NCBI GenBank assembly: GCA_014804265.1
Contig: JAAVAC010000047.1
Span: 1-56,646, forward strand
DNA: 56,646 bases
Source of the DNA: Lachnospiraceae bacterium
GTDB taxonomy: Bacteria > Bacillota > Clostridia > Lachnospirales > Lachnospiraceae
Reading direction: 5' to 3'
The notes beneath the pieces were generated by a model that saw only the letters and a program-made list of their open reading frames with translations, was not told the origin of the DNA and made no database searches. The stretch's first letter is position 1; each line of letters begins with the position of its first letter. The position numbers were made by a program, and so were the translations under genes. Shown piece by piece: positions 51,691 through 56,646 of the stretch.

Positions 51691-52623
51691 ATGATTCCTG
51701 TTTATATAATTAACGGATTTTTAGACAGCGGAAAAAGTGAATTCATTACGTATACGTTAGCGCAACCCTATTTTCAGACAAGGGGAAAGACACTGCTGAT
51801 CCTATGTGAAGAGGGAGAGGTGGCTTATACCGAAGAAGTACTGAAAAAAAGCCGTACCATAGTGGAGCTGATAGAGGAAGAAGAGGATTTTCAGCCTGCA
51901 ACGCTGATTGAACTGGAGAAAAAGCATAAACCCTCCCGGATTATCGTGGAATATAACGGTATGTGGAATGCAAAAAACATGAAGCTTCCATGGCATTGGA
52001 AAGTAGAGCAGCAGGTTACCTGCATTGATGGTTCCACCTTTTCCATGTACTTTACGAATATGAAGTCCCTGCTGGCGGAAATGCTGAGAAAATCGGAAAT
52101 GATCATTATGAACCGTTGTGACGGCATGGAAAGTGAGCTGGCAAATTATAAGCGCAATATAAAAGCCATAAATCAACAGGCGGAGATTATCTTTGAAGAC
52201 TCGAAAGGAGAAATCAATGCGACTTTGGAAGAGGATCTGCCTTATGATGTAAATGCAGACATCATTTCTTTGGATGATACCGGCTATGGCGTCTGGTATA
52301 TCGATATGCTGGACAACATGGAACGTTATGTGGGAAAAACAGTGGAATTTCTCGCCATGGTATTAAAGCCGGAAAAATTTCCAAAGGGTTATTTCGTACC
52401 GGGCAGGATGGCAATGACCTGCTGTGCTGATGATATGGCATTTTTAGGCTATGCCTGCAAATATGATGGAGCAGAAGCTCTTTCGCAGAAGGAATGGGTT
52501 CAGGTAACAGCCACTATCTGCTGGGAGTATTTTGAGGATTATAAAAGTGAAGGACCGGTTCTGCATGCGGTGAAGCTTTCAAAAGCAAAGGCGCCAAAGG
52601 AAGAAATCATAAGCTTTGTTTAA
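51691..52623 (+). CDS. Second G3E GTPase with a C-terminal DUF1980-like domain
   Basis: A 310-residue protein with P-loop INGFLDSGKSEF near its start, so it is a SIMIBI-class G3E GTPase, but it has no C-x-C-C motif. From about residue 215 it carries VGKTVEFLAMVLKPEKFPKGYFVPGRMAMTCCADDMAFLGYAC and WVQVTATICWEY, resembling the C-terminal domain of TIGR03943/DUF1980 (YcgQ-like) proteins, with a Cys-Cys pair that could bind metal. The ATG at 51691 fits AGAAGG. Role in zinc handling inferred from neighbours. Confidence 0.75.
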   Translation: MIPVYIINGFLDSGKSEFITYTLAQPYFQTRGKTLLILCEEGEVAYTEEVLKKSRTIVELIEEEEDFQPATLIELEKKHKPSRIIVEYNGMWNAKNMKLPWHWKVEQQVTCIDGSTFSMYFTNMKSLLAEMLRKSEMIIMNRCDGMESELANYKRNIKAINQQAEIIFEDSKGEINATLEEDLPYDVNADIISLDDTGYGVWYIDMLDNMERYVGKTVEFLAMVLKPEKFPKGYFVPGRMAMTCCADDMAFLGYACKYDGAEALSQKEWVQVTATICWEYFEDYKSEGPVLHAVKLSKAKAPKEEIISFV

Positions 52624-52627
52624 GAGA

Positions 52628-53686
52628 ATGATAAGAGAAAGTGTGAAAAAGTTGTTTCAAAAAGGGAGAAGGCATTGTAAATGGATAACTTGTTTTATGG
52701 TGAGCATATTTATGATGCTTTCTCTTTTTGGGTGCGCTGAAAATCTGGATCAGGGCATAAATGTTGAGAAAGACCATACGTTAGAAGATGCTGGTGGAAA
52801 GATAAAGATTGTGGCGGCTAACTTTCCCTGCTATGATTTTGCAAGGGCCATAACGGGCGGCAATGCAGAGATTACGATGCTGATTCCGCCGGGAAATGAG
52901 GTTCATTCCTATGAACCTACGCCACAGGATATGATTACGATTGGAAACTGTGACCTGTTTTTGTATACAGGGGGAGAATCGGATGTGTACATTGAAGAAA
53001 TATTGGAAAGTTTTCCGAAAAAAAGCTTTCATACAATAAAAATGATGGATTTTGCAACACTTTATGAAGAAGAGACGATAGAAGGAATGCAGGTAAGAGG
53101 GCACAGCCATGACCATGACAGCAATGTGCCGGCTTATGAAGAGAAGCAAGAGGAACATGAGGAATATGATGAGCATGTGTGGACATCTCCAAAAAACGCC
53201 ATTAAAATGATAGAAGGCATAGAAGAGGTGATTTCGCTGCTGGATTCTGAAAATGCACAGTACTATAAGAAAAATGCAGCAAGCTATGTGGAGCAGATAG
53301 CAGCTTTGGATAAAAGGTTTGAAGAACTGGTAAAAGAGCATAAGGACCATGCTCTTTTTGTAGGAGACAGATTTCCCTTTCTCTATTTTGCAAAGGAATA
53401 TGGAATTACTTATTATGCAGTATTTCCCAGCTGTAATGGGGAATCGGAGCCAAGTGCAAGGACAATGGCGTTTTTTATTGAGAAAGCAAGAGAATATAAG
53501 GCAGAAACCATCTTCTATCTGGAATTATCCAACAGCCAGACAGCCCGGGCGGCGGCAGAGGCAATGGGAGCCGATATCCGTGAGCTTCATTCCTGCCATA
53601 ATGTAACAAAAGAGGATTTCAAAAAAGGAGTTACCTATGTAGAACTGATGGAACGAAACTACCATGCACTAAGGGAGGCATTTTAA
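52628..53686 (+). CDS. znuA: Zinc ABC transporter substrate-binding lipoprotein (ZnuA-like)
   Basis: A 352-residue binding protein. A long basic N-region precedes the hydrophobic stretch and lipobox (MLSLFGC), giving an anchored lipoprotein. Metal-ligand regions are PPGNEVHSYEPTPQDM (His), EYDEHVWTSPKNA (His after the acidic, His-rich loop GHSHDHD) and VGDRFPFLYFAKEYGI (where ZnuA usually has His), with SHNV-like LHSCHNV near the end. The ATG at 52628 is tentative since no strong ribosome site is seen. znuC overlaps its stop by one base. Confidence 0.88.
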   Translation: MIRESVKKLFQKGRRHCKWITCFMVSIFMMLSLFGCAENLDQGINVEKDHTLEDAGGKIKIVAANFPCYDFARAITGGNAEITMLIPPGNEVHSYEPTPQDMITIGNCDLFLYTGGESDVYIEEILESFPKKSFHTIKMMDFATLYEEETIEGMQVRGHSHDHDSNVPAYEEKQEEHEEYDEHVWTSPKNAIKMIEGIEEVISLLDSENAQYYKKNAASYVEQIAALDKRFEELVKEHKDHALFVGDRFPFLYFAKEYGITYYAVFPSCNGESEPSARTMAFFIEKAREYKAETIFYLELSNSQTARAAAEAMGADIRELHSCHNVTKEDFKKGVTYVELMERNYHALREAF

Positions 53687-54399
53687 TGGCATTATTAACC
53701 TGCAAGAATCTTTCATTTGCTTATGAAAATCAGTTAGTAATAGACAACTTATCTTTTGAAGTGAAAACAGGAGACTATCTTTGCATTGTAGGAGAGAATG
53801 GAACCGGAAAGACTACGCTGATGAAAGGCCTGTTAGGCTTGAAAAAGCCTATGAAGGGAGAAATACAGACCGGAGAAGGATTAAGGGCAGACCAGATTGG
53901 GTATTTGCCCCAGCAGACGGTTGCCCAAAGGGATTTTCCCGCTTCTGTTATGGAGGTAGTGCTTTCCGGGTGTTTGAATAGTAAGGGATTTTCGCCTTTT
54001 TACTCCAGAGCAGATAAAAATAAGGCAAGTGATCATATGAAGCTTTTGGGAATCTGGGACAAAAGGAAGGAATGCTATCGGGAACTGTCCGGCGGCTACA
54101 AGCAAAGGGTGCTTTTGGCAAGGGCCCTGTGCGCTACAAGTAAGGTGCTTCTTTTGGATGAGCCTACTACCGGTCTGGATCCGGTGGCGATTTTCGATTT
54201 TTATGAAATAGTGGAGCGTTTAAACAGAAAGCATGGTATTACAGTCATTATGATTTCTCATGACATTAAGGAAGCGATAAAGCAGGCAGACCATATTCTC
54301 CATCTGACTCAGGAGGATTTCTTTTTTGGCACCACAAAGCAGTATTTGGACAGCAATCTAGGAAAGGATTTTTTAGGAGGGCATGAAGATGTGGAATGA
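53686..54399 (+). CDS. znuC: Zinc ABC transporter ATPase (ZnuC-like)
   Basis: A 237-residue ABC ATPase. Walker A GENGTGKTT, signature LSGGYKQRVLLARAL, Walker B VLLLDEPTTGLD, switch His in VIMISHDIKEA. The start overlaps the stop of znuA (TAATG) and its end overlaps the permease gene, so the three are translated together. Confidence 0.92.
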   Translation: MALLTCKNLSFAYENQLVIDNLSFEVKTGDYLCIVGENGTGKTTLMKGLLGLKKPMKGEIQTGEGLRADQIGYLPQQTVAQRDFPASVMEVVLSGCLNSKGFSPFYSRADKNKASDHMKLLGIWDKRKECYRELSGGYKQRVLLARALCATSKVLLLDEPTTGLDPVAIFDFYEIVERLNRKHGITVIMISHDIKEAIKQADHILHLTQEDFFFGTTKQYLDSNLGKDFLGGHEDVE

Positions 54400-55201
54400 T
54401 TTGGTGCAGATGTTTTCTTATCCTTTTATGACAAGAGCATTGCTGGTAGGAATACTGGTGTCTTTGTGTGCGGCTGTGTTAGGAGTGACGCTTGTATTGA
54501 AACGGTATTCCATGATAGGGGACGGTTTGTCCCATGTAGGATTTGGAGCGCTGGCAGTGGCAGCGGCTTTTCAGATAGCCCCTTTATATCTGGCAGTTCC
54601 GGTAGTGTTTGGGGCGGCTTTGATCTTACTTTGGATCAGTGAAACCGGAAAGATGAAGGGGGATGCGGCCATTGCACTGTTTTCCACAGGTGCCCTTGCC
54701 CTTGGCGTTATGATCGTGTCTATGACGAAAGGAATGAATGCGGATCTGAACAATTATATGTTTGGCAGCATTTTGGCCATGAGCGAAGAGGATGTGCGCC
54801 TTAGTGTGATATTGACTGTGGCGGTGCTTTTGTTATATGTCCTTTTTTATCATAAAATCTTTGCGGTAACCTTTGACGAGACATTTGCAAAGGCAACAGG
54901 AGTAAAGGTGGGCTTATATAGGGCAGTGCTGGCTTTTTTGATTGCGATTACTATTGTGCTTGGAATGCGCATGATGGGAACGCTTCTGATTTCAAGCCTG
55001 ATTATTTTTCCGGCGCTTACGGCAATGAGGGTATGCAGGGATTTTAAAAGTGTGATTCTCTGTTCTGTGGTACTGGCAATGATCAGCTTTACTGTGGGGT
55101 TAGCCGTGTCTTACATGCTTGCGACTCCTACCGGTGCAAGCATTGTGGTAGTGGATATGGTTTTTTTCCTGATATTTTCCATTATCGGGGCAAGGAAATA
55201 A
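54389..55201 (+). CDS. znuB: Zinc ABC transporter permease (ZnuB-like)
   Basis: A 270-residue permease of the ABC-3 family with seven to eight hydrophobic segments, start MFSYPFMTRALLVGILVSLCAAVLGVTLVLKRYSMIGDGLSHVGFGA, the conserved ABC-3 opening. ATG 54389 is at a better distance from AGGAGGG than ATG 54383. It completes the importer; no Zur repressor gene lies in the window. Confidence 0.92.
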   Translation: MWNDLVQMFSYPFMTRALLVGILVSLCAAVLGVTLVLKRYSMIGDGLSHVGFGALAVAAAFQIAPLYLAVPVVFGAALILLWISETGKMKGDAAIALFSTGALALGVMIVSMTKGMNADLNNYMFGSILAMSEEDVRLSVILTVAVLLLYVLFYHKIFAVTFDETFAKATGVKVGLYRAVLAFLIAITIVLGMRMMGTLLISSLIIFPALTAMRVCRDFKSVILCSVVLAMISFTVGLAVSYMLATPTGASIVVVDMVFFLIFSIIGARK

Positions 55202-55328
55202 CCGGACATCTGATAAATAAAAAAATGCAGCAGTCATTGTATAAAACAGGAAAATTCAGGTAAAATAATAAGAGAGAAACTGGAAGAACAGACTGAAAAA
55301 ATAGAGAAAAGTGAATTGAGGGAAGAAT

Positions 55329-56646
55329 ATGAGAATTGATGATTTTCGGCAATTGATGAATTTATGTGATAATGTATGTGAATGGCTGGAAAAAACTCGT
55401 TTTGGTATTGGGCCGCTGGAAAGAAAACCCACGGCAATCAAGGCGGGGTTTCATTATGAACTCTTAAAATTTGCTGTTTATCTGGCAGATGCGGACGGAA
55501 CCATTTCCCAGGAGGAAATCAAGACAATCGGTGATAAGCTAGCTGTATTTCCAAGTGAAAGGGATTTATGTACATTAAAGTTCAGAGAGCACATTCCTGT
55601 GGAGTATGTAAACAATATACCCAGCATCCTGCACTATGCGGTATTATCGGATGCAGGGGAAAAGAAAGCAGAACCTCCCTTCTACCGGCAGAAGGCACAG
55701 ATTTTATTCGATATGTATAAAGTGTTCGGCAGCTGTTTCCTGGCTGGAGTAAAAAGCAATCCCACGCATGAAACCTGTCGTGCTTATACCATTTATATCC
55801 AGAAGCTGGAGGAACATTTAAAGGAATTTGGAGTATTCTGGCAAGGGCTTGATAAGGAGTTCCAAATCGACTTGGAAGCCATTGAAATCGGAAAGGATGG
55901 CATGATTGTTTTTAACGGGAAAGCCGAAAGTGAACATAGGAAAAAAGAAAAGGATGAGGAAGAGACCACTCTGGAGGAGAAGCTGGAAGAATTTAACAAT
56001 ATGGTAGGGCTTCGGGCAGTCAAAAAGGAAGTAAACAGTTTAATCAATCTGCTGCGCATACAGAGGCTGAGGGAAACAAGAGGGCTGAAAAATACGGCAA
56101 CGACCAAACATATGGTATTTTCGGGAAATCCGGGCACCGGAAAAACGACGGTAGCAAGAATACTGGCAGGAATTTATAAAGACCTTGGAGTGTTGGAAAA
56201 GGGACATCTGGTGGAGGTGGACCGTTCCGGTCTTGTAAAGGGGTACTTAGGACAGACTGCAGAGCGGGTGCAGGAAGTAGTGAAAGAAGCCATGGGCGGC
56301 ATCCTGTTTATTGATGAAGCCTATACATTAACAGTAAATAAGGGAGAAGGAGATTATGGACAGGAAGCGGTAGATACCCTTTTAAAAGCAATGGAGGATA
56401 ACCGGGATAATCTGATTGTAATCGTTGCAGGATATCCGGAGCTGATGGCCGCCTTTTTAGAGTCCAATCCAGGGCTGAAATCCCGTTTTAACAAATTTGT
56501 TTACTTTGAAGATTATACGGCAGAAGAACAATTGGCCATTTTGGAAAAAATGTGTAAAAAGCAGGATTATCTTTTATCGGAAGGCGCCAGAATGTATGCA
56601 GAAAGCTTTCTGTTAAAAAGAACGGAAATGCGCCCGGAAAATTTCG
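55329..56646 (+). CDS. CbxX/CfxQ-type AAA+ ATPase with TerB-like N-terminus (3' end cut)
   Basis: At least 439 residues. Residues about 25-95 resemble a TerB-like helical domain (KFAVYLADADGTISQEEIKTIGDKL). A charged linker follows, then an AAA+ module of the CbxX/CfxQ (rubisco activase-like, SpoVK) group: MVGLRAVKKEVNSLINLL, Walker A SGNPGTGKTTVARIL, pore region GLVKGYLGQTAERV, Walker B GILFIDEAYTL, and SRFNKFVYFEDYT. GAGGGAAG precedes the ATG. Target unknown; the gene runs out of the window. Confidence 0.85.
   Translation, partial: MRIDDFRQLMNLCDNVCEWLEKTRFGIGPLERKPTAIKAGFHYELLKFAVYLADADGTISQEEIKTIGDKLAVFPSERDLCTLKFREHIPVEYVNNIPSILHYAVLSDAGEKKAEPPFYRQKAQILFDMYKVFGSCFLAGVKSNPTHETCRAYTIYIQKLEEHLKEFGVFWQGLDKEFQIDLEAIEIGKDGMIVFNGKAESEHRKKEKDEEETTLEEKLEEFNNMVGLRAVKKEVNSLINLLRIQRLRETRGLKNTATTKHMVFSGNPGTGKTTVARILAGIYKDLGVLEKGHLVEVDRSGLVKGYLGQTAERVQEVVKEAMGGILFIDEAYTLTVNKGEGDYGQEAVDTLLKAMEDNRDNLIVIVAGYPELMAAFLESNPGLKSRFNKFVYFEDYTAEEQLAILEKMCKKQDYLLSEGARMYAESFLLKRTEMRPENF

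Overview
The window reads as chromosome of an anaerobic, low-to-mid G+C Firmicute, most likely a Lachnospiraceae gut bacterium (inferred from gene content, Shine-Dalgarno-rich starts and protein style; no 16S gene is present). Most genes lie on the + strand. The left end cuts through a cysteine desulfurase gene and the right end through an AAA+ ATPase gene.

Region by region. (1) 2-7272: a sulfur and iron-sulfur operon (nifS-like, nifU-like, cysE, a decayed ThiF/HesA-like gene, a bioB of the anaerobe type) running directly into two nitrogenase-component-1-like genes (NifD-like and NifK-like) that keep all six P-cluster-type cysteines; no nifH or nifB lies in the window. (2) 7316-8384: an ECF sigma factor with a membrane anti-sigma-like partner. 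(3) 8415-13477: an accessory patch with a long inverted-repeat element, a Phd/ParE-type toxin-antitoxin pair, scars of a conjugative element, a structured RNA that looks like a group II intron fragment, a DUF262-HNH protein, a Fic protein and DUF6061/DUF4160-like small genes. (4) 13593-19312: larB-larE-larC for the nickel-pincer nucleotide cofactor, followed by an ECF nickel transporter (nikMN, nikQ, nikO), so metal import and cofactor synthesis sit in one unit. (5) 19386-25525: small accessory genes (lipoprotein, DUF3781, effector-binding protein, SPL-type radical SAM, flavoprotein, HAD phosphatase, AraC regulator, transglutaminase-like). (6) 26143-27817: infC-rpmI-rplT with its attenuator, then tRNA-Asn. 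(7) 27863-38527: pepD, aroK, a sensor-GGDEF protein, a Y-family polymerase and a class I amidotransferase on the - strand, an orphan FliD-like protein, two tRNA-Leu genes, a GerMN lipoprotein and lrgAB. (8) 38640-46162: dgt-dnaG-rpoD-trmK-nif3, a nucleoside kinase and the RNase P RNA. (9) 46218-56646: an MBOAT/SGNH acylation pair, hflX, and a zinc locus with two G3E GTPases plus a ZnuACB transporter, ending in the AAA+ gene.

Two things deserve attention. First, four intergenic elements (8415, 27459, 47674, 48963) share a conserved core of about 80 nt with nested hairpins, each flanked by long inverted arms. The arms differ in sequence from copy to copy but are complementary within each copy. 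The first copy is bounded by a perfect 9-bp direct repeat that looks like a target-site duplication. Second, the nitrogenase-like pair sits in an operon with sulfur mobilisation and biotin synthase genes and may be an uncharacterised reductase.
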